This document shows, one piece after another, positions 1 through 9,000 of a stretch of 64,000 bases of DNA. The translations under genes were made by a program, and so were the position numbers. Under the pieces are notes generated by a model. It searched no databases, had not been told where the DNA came from, and saw only the letters and a list, made by a program, of their open reading frames with translations. The stretch covers positions 1 to 64,000 of IMG/VR virus record IMGVR_UViG_3300032287_004273; one strand, given 5' to 3'. How positions within the stretch are numbered: position 1 is the first letter of the stretch; every line of letters begins with the position of its first letter. Origin of the DNA: a virus.

Positions 1-209
1 GACGTAGTAACGAAGCTGCCAGTGTCAGCGGAAAGTGCGAACACGCCCGTTTGAGACGTAGTAACGAAGCTGCCAGTGTCAGCGGAAAGTGCGAACACGC
101 CCGTTTGAGACGTAGTAACGAAACCACCTGTCTGTGACGTAGTTACGAAATTGCCAGTATCAGCGGAAAGCGCAAACACCCCCGTTTGGGACGTAGTTAC
201 GAAATTGCC
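1..209. repeat. 54-bp tandem coding repeat
   Basis: Bases 1-54 and 55-108 are identical 54-bp units beginning GACGTAGTAACGAA; a half unit (109-135), a diverged unit (136-189) and another partial follow. Each encodes 18 residues in frame of the fibre-like gene, so copy number can change without a frameshift. Confidence 0.9.
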
Positions 210-443
210 CGTTTGACCAGTACTTACAAATTTAGAAGTACTTACATAATTAGTAACTTGCCCAGTTGTTGGGAAAGTTCCAGTGTTAACGAAACTGCTT
301 ACTGCCCCAGTTGTGGAAAAAGTTCCAGTGTTTACATAACTTGTGACAGCACCTGTTGTAGCAAAAGTTCCAGAATCAACATACTGAGTAACTGTTCCAG
401 TTGTAACTACTTGATTTAATGGAATTCTTCTAATTAATGCCAT
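1..443 (-). CDS. Tail fibre-like repeat protein, N-terminal part (truncated by window edge)
   Basis: Open frame reading leftward from an ATG at 443 and leaving the window at base 1, so only the first ~147 residues are seen. After a short start (MALIRRIPLNQ) the protein is made of short units built on a TG-x-F-V-T-T / TG-A-V-x-S-Y-V pattern. Such low-complexity beta repeats are typical of phage tail-fibre or baseplate-attached proteins. It lies downstream of two other small minus-strand genes and on the tail side of the genome, which supports a virion role. Fibre identity is an inference; the repeats and the open frame are directly visible. Confidence 0.6.
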   Translation of the reverse strand, partial: MALIRRIPLNQVVTTGTVTQYVDSGTFATTGAVTSYVNTGTFSTTGAVSSFVNTGTFPTTGQVTNYVSTSKFVSTGQTGNFVTTSQTGVFALSADTGNFVTTSQTGGFVTTSQTGVFALSADTGSFVTTSQTGVFALSADTGSFVTT

Positions 444-445
444 AA

Positions 446-922
446 TTAAGCCCTATAATAAATATTAGCTAAAACTCCAACGCCAGCTCCATCCCAAGGT
501 ATTGTGCCAGCTGCATCTTCGCTAATTTTTACTATAATGCCTTGGAACCCCTCCATAGAATATGGAAAATTTTGCTCTATTGTTGAATATCCATACATTG
601 GATAAGTTAATATTGGAGTAGGTGAACCTGTGTAAGGATTGCTATAAAATTGAATAAAGAGAGGTTCATCAGTAGTATTATTATCTATGAAAAATCCAGC
701 AAGTTTTGTTGCAGAATCACTAACTGAAACAGCTTCTCCAGATAAAGCGATATTCCTGTAACCAGAAATAGAAGGGGGCGCGAAACTAAATGAAGCTTCT
801 CCTGCAAAATCTGCAGGGATCATTGGACGCCATTCGCCCAAAGTTCCATCATATATATAATTTAAATTGGGGGTAATTTTTCCCCCTTGTATAGCCGAAG
901 ATGGAAATACGGGATTTGGCAT
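446..922 (-). CDS. Small predicted virion protein
   Basis: 158 residues, not recognised. Begins MPNPVFPSSAIQGG, rich in Ser, Gly, Pro and aromatic residues, no membrane helix. The composition and the position between the fibre-like gene (2 bp away) and another small structural-looking gene suggest a fibre-associated or decoration protein. Residues ~60-110 are beta-rich (SGYRNIALSG, IDNNTTDEPLFIQF). It is co-directional and almost contiguous with its neighbours at 924 and 443, so probably one transcript. Confidence 0.55.
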   Translation of the reverse strand: MPNPVFPSSAIQGGKITPNLNYIYDGTLGEWRPMIPADFAGEASFSFAPPSISGYRNIALSGEAVSVSDSATKLAGFFIDNNTTDEPLFIQFYSNPYTGSPTPILTYPMYGYSTIEQNFPYSMEGFQGIIVKISEDAAGTIPWDGAGVGVLANIYYRA

Positions 923-923
923 A

Positions 924-1172
924 TTAAGAATATAAAATTATACCTGTAGCTGTAGCTGCTGAAGTTTTAATAGTTTTAAAAGGAATTGGATTCGGAAAAG
1001 TTACACTCTGATCTGCGGCAACATGTATTCCATGTTGATTATCTATAGTGATCATTATATTGGCATTTGCTCCATTATAAATGCCATGAATTAAACTCGC
1101 TCCAGTAATACAAATATTATTTGTAGATGTTAAAGTATATAATTTACCTAAATTTAAGTAATTTTGACTCAT
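924..1172 (-). CDS. Small predicted virion-associated protein
   Basis: 82 residues, not recognised; Thr/Asn/Ile-rich beta-type composition with no charged clusters, as in small trimer-forming or adapter proteins of tail fibres. First gene of the leftward run 1172->1 and divergent from the plus-strand gene at 1224 across a 51-bp AT-rich gap, which must hold both start signals. Confidence 0.5.
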   Translation of the reverse strand: MSQNYLNLGKLYTLTSTNNICITGASLIHGIYNGANANIMITIDNQHGIHVAADQSVTFPNPIPFKTIKTSAATATGIILYS

Positions 1173-1223
1173 ACTCTTTTTTTACACTTTCTAGAAACTT
1201 AATCTTAAATAATTATAATCAAT

Positions 1224-1697
1224 ATGAATTTTAGTTTATATAAACCAAACTCAAAAGTTACAGGATGTGCATTTCAATTTAAAGTAGGGAGTGGTAAAAA
1301 TTCTGAAAAAACTTTATACGTCAGCGCTATTCAACAAGCTTCTTGGAACGAAAATACAAAAACTGGATCTTTCTCTGAAAATGCAAAAAATCCAGAGAAA
1401 AATCTTAACATTAAATTAAATGTTAATGAAATAGGAGGTTTTCTATATTCAATTAGGCAATACAAAGACTTTTCCGCTTTCCACACATACGAAGAAAATA
1501 AAACACAAATTTCATTTAAGCCATACCAAAAAAAGGATGGAACTGATGCCTTTTCTTTTTCTATATCTAGGAATGGAAATCAAAAATTTGGAATTGGCAT
1601 TGAATTGGGCGAAGCAGAAGCTTTAGCAGAATTCTTAAAGTTTTCACTATCTGAAATCTTCAACAGTAGAACGAATTCCTCTAAACAAGAAGAATAA
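1224..1697 (+). CDS. Hypothetical protein, possible PC4/whirly-type ssDNA-binding fold
   Basis: 157 residues. The order is a set of beta-strand-like segments (KVTGCAFQFKVG, NLNIKLNVNEIGGFL, TQISFKPYQ, FSFSISRNG) followed by an amphipathic C-terminal helix (GEAEALAEFLKFSLSEIF). Strands plus a terminal helix with aromatic and basic residues resemble small phage single-strand binding or PC4-like proteins, but no diagnostic motif is present and this is a weak inference. The ATG follows a TATAAT by four bases. It overlaps the next gene by one base. Confidence 0.4.
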   Translation: MNFSLYKPNSKVTGCAFQFKVGSGKNSEKTLYVSAIQQASWNENTKTGSFSENAKNPEKNLNIKLNVNEIGGFLYSIRQYKDFSAFHTYEENKTQISFKPYQKKDGTDAFSFSISRNGNQKFGIGIELGEAEALAEFLKFSLSEIFNSRTNSSKQEE

Positions 1698-3595
1698 TGA
1701 AGAAAAAAATTCTCTTTCATTCTAACTACTCTAGAGCATTTACTGGTTTTGGTAAGAATGCTAAAAATATTCTTCGTTATTTATTTAATACTGGAAAGTA
1801 CGAAATAATTGAAGCTGCAAATGGAATGCCATTTGAGTCCGAAGAGACTGCAAGACAGCCTTGGAAAAGTTATGGCACTTATCCAAACCAGCAAAAACTA
1901 GAGCAATTAAAAGCTCAAGATCCAAACATTGAAAGAAGTTTGGGTTATGGAGCTGGAATGATTGATGATTTAATTAAACTAGTCAAACCAGATATTTATG
2001 TCGGTGTGGAAGATATTTGGGGATTTAATGGTTATTGGGACAAGCCTTGGTGGAGCAAAATTAATTCAGTCGTTTGGACAACTTTAGACAGTTTGCCAAT
2101 TCTACCAGATGCAGTTAATGCCGCCCCTAAGATTAAAAATTATTATGTTTGGGCTTCTTTTGCAGAGAGGGCATTAAAGGGCTTGGGTTACAGTAATGTA
2201 AAAACATTGCGTGGATGTTTGGATACTTCTAAATTTTTTAAGATTGAAGATCAGCAAAGAACAAAGCTGAGAAAAGATTTTGGATTAGATGATTCTTTTT
2301 TGATTGGATTTGTATTTAGGAATCAATTAAGAAAATCAGTTCCAAATTTATTGGAGGGATTTTCCATTTTTAGATCTAATAATCCACGAGCAAATGCTAA
2401 ATTATTGCTCCACACTCATTGGTCTGAAGGTTGGGATATTCCAAGATTATTAAGAGAAAAAAATATTCCCGAAAATTTAGTTTATACAACTTATTTTTGT
2501 CACGCTTGTAATAATTACGAAGTTAAGCCATTTACTCGACAAAATATTGGATGCAAGTTTTGTGGCAATCCAAATAGCCAAGTAACTACAAATGTTACAG
2601 CTGGAGTTTCAGATAAACAATTGAATGAGATTTATAACTTGATGGATGTATATTGCCATCCATTTACTAGTGGTGGTCAAGAAATTCCAATTCAAGAAGC
2701 AAAACTTGCGGAATTAATTACGTTGGTCACCAATTATTCTTGTGGTGAAGATAGCTGCACTAAAGAAAGTGGTGGCATGTCATTGGATTGGACTGAGTAT
2801 AGAGAACCTGGAACTCAATTTATTAAAGCTTCAACTTGTCCACAAAGTATTAATCAAAGACTTACGGAAGTTTTTTTCATGCATCCAGATAAAAAAAATA
2901 CAATTGGACAGCTTGCCAGAAAATGGACAATAGATAATTTTTCTATTGAAGTCATCGGGAAAAAATTGGAAGAAATGTTTGATTCATTTCCGCAGGTTGA
3001 TTATGATTTTTCTTTTGAAGAGCAACAACCAAATATAGAATATGTAATTCCTGAAATTGAAGATAATGAGGAATTTATCATAGATCTTTATGCAAACATA
3101 TTGAAAGAAAACATAGACAGAAATCATGCATTTTGTTTAGAATGGATGAATCAATTAAAATTTGGCGCTTCCAAAAAGCAAATTTATGATCATTTAATTA
3201 ATCAAGCGAAACAAAAATTAAATAAACCAAAACAAATTAATTTTGAAGATCTCTTAGATAAAGATGATGAAGGCAAGCGATTGGCTGTTGTAATTCCTCA
3301 ATCTGGTGGAGATGTATTAATGGTCAATTCACTTCTTGAAAATTTAAAATCTCTATATCCCGAGTATAATATATATATTTTTACTGATCCAAAATTTTTC
3401 GATTTAATTAGAGACAATCCAGTAGTACATAAAGTTTTACCATATAATCCAATTTGTGATAATTTATTATTTTTAGAAGGCCAAGGAGCGCATAAGGGAT
3501 TTTTCGAATTAGCATTTTTACCACACACCACAACTCAAAAATTTTTCGCCTACCAACATAACGGAAAAGATAAAATTCAATTTTCATTAGTATAA
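1697..3595 (+). CDS. Large glycosyltransferase: GT4-like domain plus N-half of a GT9-like domain
   Basis: 632 residues. The N-terminal ~440 residues look like a GT-B glycosyltransferase: an ADP-binding-like half with LIGFVFRNQLRKSVPNLLEGF and a C-terminal E-x7-E-type loop around QEIPIQEAKLAELITLVTNYS. Between them is an unusual cysteine knuckle (CHAC ... CKFCGN, ~residues 270-296) likely to bind zinc. After a linker, residues ~530-632 (KRLAVVIPQSGGDVLMVNSLL, YPEYNIYIFTD) match the first Rossmann half of GT9 heptosyltransferases. The frame then stops, and the matching second half starts one base later. Likely role: glycosylating phage or host surface structures, or DNA. Confidence 0.65.
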   Translation: MKKKILFHSNYSRAFTGFGKNAKNILRYLFNTGKYEIIEAANGMPFESEETARQPWKSYGTYPNQQKLEQLKAQDPNIERSLGYGAGMIDDLIKLVKPDIYVGVEDIWGFNGYWDKPWWSKINSVVWTTLDSLPILPDAVNAAPKIKNYYVWASFAERALKGLGYSNVKTLRGCLDTSKFFKIEDQQRTKLRKDFGLDDSFLIGFVFRNQLRKSVPNLLEGFSIFRSNNPRANAKLLLHTHWSEGWDIPRLLREKNIPENLVYTTYFCHACNNYEVKPFTRQNIGCKFCGNPNSQVTTNVTAGVSDKQLNEIYNLMDVYCHPFTSGGQEIPIQEAKLAELITLVTNYSCGEDSCTKESGGMSLDWTEYREPGTQFIKASTCPQSINQRLTEVFFMHPDKKNTIGQLARKWTIDNFSIEVIGKKLEEMFDSFPQVDYDFSFEEQQPNIEYVIPEIEDNEEFIIDLYANILKENIDRNHAFCLEWMNQLKFGASKKQIYDHLINQAKQKLNKPKQINFEDLLDKDDEGKRLAVVIPQSGGDVLMVNSLLENLKSLYPEYNIYIFTDPKFFDLIRDNPVVHKVLPYNPICDNLLFLEGQGAHKGFFELAFLPHTTTQKFFAYQHNGKDKIQFSLV

Positions 3596-3596
3596 T

Positions 3597-4832
3597 ATGT
3601 CACATCTCATAGAGGAATACGCAAAATCGCTTGGTGTAAAAATTGGAAAACCTTATTTGTGCGAACATTTTTATCCAGCTATTGACGATAAATATATAAC
3701 AATTCACACTGACAAAAAAATTGATTCAAAAAATTATGAATACTTTCCACAAGTGCTTAACTTAATAAAGCAAATTTTAAATAAAAAAGGATATAAAATA
3801 TATCAAATTGGAGGACCAGAAGATCCAAAACTTGAAAATGTAGATGGACGGTTTTTAAATTTAAATTTTAAACAATCCGCATATTTAATAAAAAAATCTA
3901 AATTACATTTTGGCATTGATAGTCTACCAGTTCATATAGCAAGCATTTACGATATACCAATAGTAGCCCTATATTCACACACTTACGCAGCAAACGCATA
4001 TCCATACTGGTCCTCAAAAGAAAATGTCACTCTAATTGAATCTGATAAAAATGGAATTAAACCATCATTCTCTTATCAAGAGAATCCAAAAACAATTAGA
4101 AACATCAAACCAGAAAATGTCGCTCAAGCAGTTTTGGATTCATTAAAGATAAAAGAAAAAATTAATTTTAATACATTAAGAATAGGTAGTCATTATCATA
4201 TTAAAGTTGTTGAAATTGTCCCCAATTTTAAAGCAAACTTAGAAGATCAGAAAGATAAAACTATCTACATTAGAGCGGATCTACATAATGACGATCAAAC
4301 AATTGCATTTTGGTGCGCAAATTATAAAACAAAAATTATCGCATCTAATGAAATTCCAATTCCATTGATTAAGCAATTTGCATCAAACATTGAACATATT
4401 TATTTTAAAATAAAAAACAAATTAATTAGTAACGACTATTTTGAATCAGTTAAAAACTGTAAAGTAAACTTTACAATATGTATTGATGATGAAGAAAATG
4501 TCGCCGAAATAAGAAATCATTACTTTGATTTTAGAGTAGAATTCGATAACATAAAAGAAAGAATTCAAAAAATTAAAAAACAAAATGGTTATTTTTTAAC
4601 TAATAAAATCTTACTTTCAGAAAGTGTTTTTTATCCTAGTGAGGCTCATTTAAATGCAAACAAAAAACTTGACATGGTTAACGAAGTGATGCATGATGAC
4701 GATGCATTTTGGAAAGATGCAGAACACTTCTATATTTATGACTTCATCATCAGAGAAACAATCGAAAGCGCAAACTCAGAACCCCAAGAATGCTCAAGAG
4801 AACTTGAGGAAAGCGAACGGACTCCTATCTAA
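3597..4832 (+). CDS. GT9-like glycosyltransferase C-terminal half plus extension
   Basis: 411 residues. Residues ~30-150 carry the nucleotide-sugar half of GT9 enzymes: YITIHTDKKID, then IYQIGGPEDPKL, and the FGIDSLPVHIASIYDIPIVAL segment in which GT9 enzymes place D-S-x-x-x-H-x-A. The remaining ~230 residues are an unrecognised extension. The ATG is one base after the stop of the preceding gene (TAATATG), so the two halves of one domain are made as separate chains or joined by recoding. The C-terminal end is overlapped by the next frame. Confidence 0.6.
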   Translation: MSHLIEEYAKSLGVKIGKPYLCEHFYPAIDDKYITIHTDKKIDSKNYEYFPQVLNLIKQILNKKGYKIYQIGGPEDPKLENVDGRFLNLNFKQSAYLIKKSKLHFGIDSLPVHIASIYDIPIVALYSHTYAANAYPYWSSKENVTLIESDKNGIKPSFSYQENPKTIRNIKPENVAQAVLDSLKIKEKINFNTLRIGSHYHIKVVEIVPNFKANLEDQKDKTIYIRADLHNDDQTIAFWCANYKTKIIASNEIPIPLIKQFASNIEHIYFKIKNKLISNDYFESVKNCKVNFTICIDDEENVAEIRNHYFDFRVEFDNIKERIQKIKKQNGYFLTNKILLSESVFYPSEAHLNANKKLDMVNEVMHDDDAFWKDAEHFYIYDFIIRETIESANSEPQECSRELEESERTPI

Positions 4833-5526
4833 CATAGAATACATCTTTAACGAAGATGGCTCAATCAATTGGCGAGCCATGATTAAAACTGAACATCTTT
4901 ACCCAAATAAAGATTGGTTTGAACTTCGTAAGTTAGAGATGCCTCCAACTATAGAGGGATTGGCTGACAATCAATTATTAATTAAGCTTGGTGGATTAAA
5001 GGATCTTGCTAAAATGCGAGGATTTAATTCAGTCTCTTATGAGGTTATTAAATCCGAAAGAGACTATGTTGTCGTTAAGTGTAAAATAAATTGGATAGGT
5101 AATTTTGAAACAAGTGGCATATGTATTGAGTTTGAGGACATGGCTAACGCTTCATTGGAAAATACCAATGATTTCTGTGCCAAATTTCTTGAAACAATTG
5201 CTACAAATCGAGCATTTGTTCGTTGCGTGCGCAATTTCTTAAATATTCACATCGTTGGTGATGATGAAATTGATAAATCAAAAAGCAAAAGTAAAATCTA
5301 TGAAAATTCCGAACAGGTGCAAATTGACGGAGACATCTCTCCACAAAACTTACTAAGGAATCATGCAGTAAAAAAACTAAGCATTAGTAACTTCGAGGAC
5401 TTTAAGCAAAAGCTTAGGGATATGTGGATCTCTGAATCTTATCAAAATCCAGAAGCAAAAAGCTGGAACTCGTTTAAGGATATTCCAGCTAGAGAATGTC
5501 GCAAATTAATCTCAATCATTAATTAA
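4693..5526 (+). CDS. Possible Rad52/DdrA-like single-strand annealing protein
   Basis: Up to 277 residues. The convincing part begins near residue 48 (NIEYIFNEDGSINWRAM). The centre has beta strands (DYVVVKCKINWIG) and then an E-T-I-A-T-N-R-A-F-V-R-C-V-R-N-F-L helix, resembling the T-x-A-x-x-R-A-x-x-x-A-L helix of Rad52/DdrA-type annealases. A Lys/Ser linker and a C-terminal helical tail follow. The start is uncertain: the first ATG (4693) lies inside the previous gene and the first ~40 residues look like read-through, while a TTG near 4804 would start just before the conserved part. Function is a low-confidence inference. Confidence 0.4.
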   Translation: MMTMHFGKMQNTSIFMTSSSEKQSKAQTQNPKNAQENLRKANGLLSNIEYIFNEDGSINWRAMIKTEHLYPNKDWFELRKLEMPPTIEGLADNQLLIKLGGLKDLAKMRGFNSVSYEVIKSERDYVVVKCKINWIGNFETSGICIEFEDMANASLENTNDFCAKFLETIATNRAFVRCVRNFLNIHIVGDDEIDKSKSKSKIYENSEQVQIDGDISPQNLLRNHAVKKLSISNFEDFKQKLRDMWISESYQNPEAKSWNSFKDIPARECRKLISIIN

Positions 5527-5527
5527 T

Positions 5528-6001
5528 ATGAAAGAATCAGTAATAAAAAAAATTATTAAAGTTTCAGATTTGGAAAAATTAAGCGAAGATATTAAAAATC
5601 TTCATGAAAAAAATGGAGAAAAGTTTCATCATAATTTAGGATTAATTCATGATAAAGAATTAATAACCAAATCTCTATCTCATGAATCTTTATTGATTTG
5701 GAATATTCACATATGGGGTCATTTTAATGGTGAAAAATTTGATGGAGTAATTGCAACCATTATTAGAAAAAATGAAAAATTTAATAAAAAAATGATGGAT
5801 GAATACATGTGGTATGCGGAAAATTCAAATTGCGGAATGAAACTTTATAAAACAGCAATTAATTTTGCCAAAGAACAGAATTGTGCTTTTGTTAATTTTA
5901 ATTTAATTGAAAATTCAATACATTCAGAAAAATTAAGAAATTTTTATTTAAAAATGGGTTTTATAAAAGATACTGAATCTTACATTAAATTATTAAATTA
6001 A
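5528..6001 (+). CDS. GNAT-type N-acetyltransferase-like protein
   Basis: 157 residues. The C-terminal half fits the GNAT fold: a strand around FDGVIATIIRK, a G-x-K-L-Y-K-T-A helix in the place of the acetyl-CoA loop (CGMKLYKTAINFAKE), a strand AFVNFNLIENS, and the terminal FYLKMGFIKDTESYIKLL typical of the last helix and strand. The pyrophosphate loop is weaker than the usual Q/R-x-x-G-x-G/A. Starts through a TAATATG junction with the preceding gene and ends convergent with the tail hub gene, overlapping it by 4 bases. Substrate unknown. Confidence 0.55.
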   Translation: MKESVIKKIIKVSDLEKLSEDIKNLHEKNGEKFHHNLGLIHDKELITKSLSHESLLIWNIHIWGHFNGEKFDGVIATIIRKNEKFNKKMMDEYMWYAENSNCGMKLYKTAINFAKEQNCAFVNFNLIENSIHSEKLRNFYLKMGFIKDTESYIKLLN

Positions 6002-9000
6002 TACTCTAATAAATTTATACTCATGCTCGAAGGAGGAGAGAATTTAGCCATTGTATCTCCAGCTGCTAAAGAGTAAGCTTCAATCACAATGGTAAAAGTT
6101 CCAATTTCTTTTGGCTTTACCATTTTAAAACTATACAAATTTAAATCTTTGTTGTATGAAGAGTCAGTAGATAAAACTTCTGCTTGGAAATTACTAGTTT
6201 GCTTCGATGGCGTTTTTAGATATATTTTATATTTTTGCGCAAAAGTAACCCCTTTCCATTGAACTAATAAATATCCATTTGAATCTATTGCAGAAAAATT
6301 TTCTATTATTGGAGACTTTAAAGTTTCGGAAGTTGTTTGATTTTTTGTGGCCTCGTAAGCGTTTAAAAAATTAAACGTGTTATGTATTGACAAGTAAGAT
6401 GCAGAAGAACCTTCAATTTTGCAAAACTTGTTTGAATCATATTCAGTGGCAAATATTGAATACTCATTAACATATTCTTCATTAATAGACATGACTTTAA
6501 AAATTTTATTATTCTGATTTTTAAAAGACATTGAGTAGGAAGAACCTATTAATATATCTTTTAATTTAATAGCTGTATCTACGGAAGTTTTTATTTTTTC
6601 AGTACTATTAGATTCAATTGTTCCATATTTAGATAAACTCAATATTGAATATGGAGTTTGATTATTGCTATAATCAACCCATCCAGTTTCATAACTTAAA
6701 ACCTTAAAACTTTCAACAGAAGGTCTATCAGTTTCAATAATATCTGCAAACTTTATGGAATAATTGCTATAATTTGATACATTAAGTTGATTGTATGGAG
6801 TAGTTACTACTTTATTAGAAGTAAAATTCGTAAAAGAAAATGAATCTCTAGTATAAACATCGCTTCCATAAGTATCGGTAATGGAATACTTCATCATTAA
6901 TCCAGTATCTATATATTCAAAAAAGTACTTTTTATGAGGTAATTCAAATTTTATCAATGGATCGCGCAACGAATCAATTTTAAAGAAAGTTTCTGTTTTT
7001 GCGTAAGAGCCAGTTTTAACTTCCCAATGACCATATTCAGAAACTTGATCATTCATGTTGTAACACTGAATGTAAGAAAAACAAACCTTAGTATCAAAAT
7101 TGATAGTTTGAGTGACTCCATTTTGTATTACTTTATAATTACCCTTAAATAAACCAGTATAAGATTTATTTCCATCTGCATTATTTAATGGCAAAAGTGT
7201 GTTTTCGTGACTCAGCAAACCGTCTTGGTATATTGAATTTTGGGGCTGAATTGATTTAAAATACTTTTCTAAAAAAGTTAAATTTTTTACAATTAAATTG
7301 TCGGGATAATATTCTGTTTTGTATAGTAGATCTTCATATTTAGGTTTTATTTTAGGAATATGTAATGCAATTCTCTTTTCGTCAAAAATTTCCTTATCTA
7401 ATAATTTATCAATAACTACGCAAAATTTATTCGCATCAACATTTTTTACGTCCTTAATAACTCCAAAATTTTTCTTGGAATTTATTAATTCATCATTGAT
7501 GCTTATAAAATCTCCAGGCCTATAAAGCAAGGCTTTTAAATCCGTTGTAAAAGAAACGTTTAGATTTTCTTTGGAAGTTTGGTATAAAAAATGCAATCCC
7601 ATTCTTCTAGCTTGAGATTTGGAAGTTATTCCAAAAGCATTTATTTCTTTTTTTAGAATTCCTCTTTTTCTAATTCCCTCAGAATCTTCAACAAATTCTA
7701 TTTTAGGTTTAAAATTATCTTTTTCGTCATTGTAAAGAACGTCTACCGCTGTATACTCGTCGTCTTTTTTATGATTTGCGTAATTAAATAATCCATCTTT
7801 AACGTCTGAATTGTTAAATTCTCCAATTGGATCTTTTGGTCTATCATCTTCAAATGTTATTAAAGAGTTCATGTAATAAACGTGACCCCTAAAAACTGAA
7901 GCAATTTGATTTAACATATCAAATACATTAAATTTTTCTTTTATTATTGCATTAAAAGCATGTCTAGGTTCTAATCCTCCGTAGGCATCTGGAACTCCTA
8001 GATATTTTCCATTTTCATCTACAGCGTCACACCATCTAGCTATTTTATAAAGTTCCCAAACATCAACTTGCTCAGATTCTATATAATTTCCCAAACCATA
8101 TCTTTTATTTATTAAAATATCCATTAAAATCCAAGCAGGATTATTTGTCCAAGACAATTTAAATGTTCCATCCCAATCTCCAGAGTAAATCACGACATTT
8201 TTGCCACTATTTAAATACCTAAGATCTTCTCCATTTGCATTATTTGGAAAATAATTACTTGGAACTAAAACTTTTTTAAGCTTGCAATCAAAAGTCCTGA
8301 CTGGTATTTGAGAGAAAGCTCTTGAATCTATCTTTGTTCCAACAATGGCGGAAAATGGATAAGAAAAATTTTGAGGTATTATTTCGGTAACTTTTTCTAA
8401 TGAAATTGCTTTATTTATTAATGACGATAAAGTTTCATGAGATAATCTTTTTACTTTAACATATCTTTTTATAGGTGTATTTGTCGCAGTATCTATTTTG
8501 GCTGGAGGAATTTGTATTGTTATTTTATTATTTTCTGTGAAGAGATTTGGATTTCTTTCTTCATTCGTAAAAAATACAGAAGGGGAAAAAACTCTTGCAT
8601 GAGTTTCATCTTTAATAACGTTTGTTTCGAATGGTCCACAAAAAGCTATAGGAGCCCTTTCATTATCTATTAAATTTAAATTTGAAAGGGCAAAAGAATC
8701 AGATGGGATATGCTTTCTTTTAACTAATTCTTCTTTTATTTTATTTAATAATACAGGTTCTTCGTTTTGGATTGAATCAAGAGGCAAAACAATTCTCATA
8801 ACATTATAAGTTATATTTTTTTGTGGAACAATCGGCGAATTTGCAAAATATTGTACGTCATCTATAAATCCCATTGCTTTTAAAGCTTTCCAAGTGCAAG
8901 CAGTTTTACCAGGGCTAGAAACTGGTGAAACATATTCTTCTGCAGTCGTGGTTAATACAAGATCATCGTTAGTAGGGGTAATGCCATCCCATACATTATT

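Noticed and set aside
1-209. CRISPR-like tandem repeat at the left edge
   Set aside because: Units are adjacent without spacers, and 54 bp keeps the fibre reading frame.
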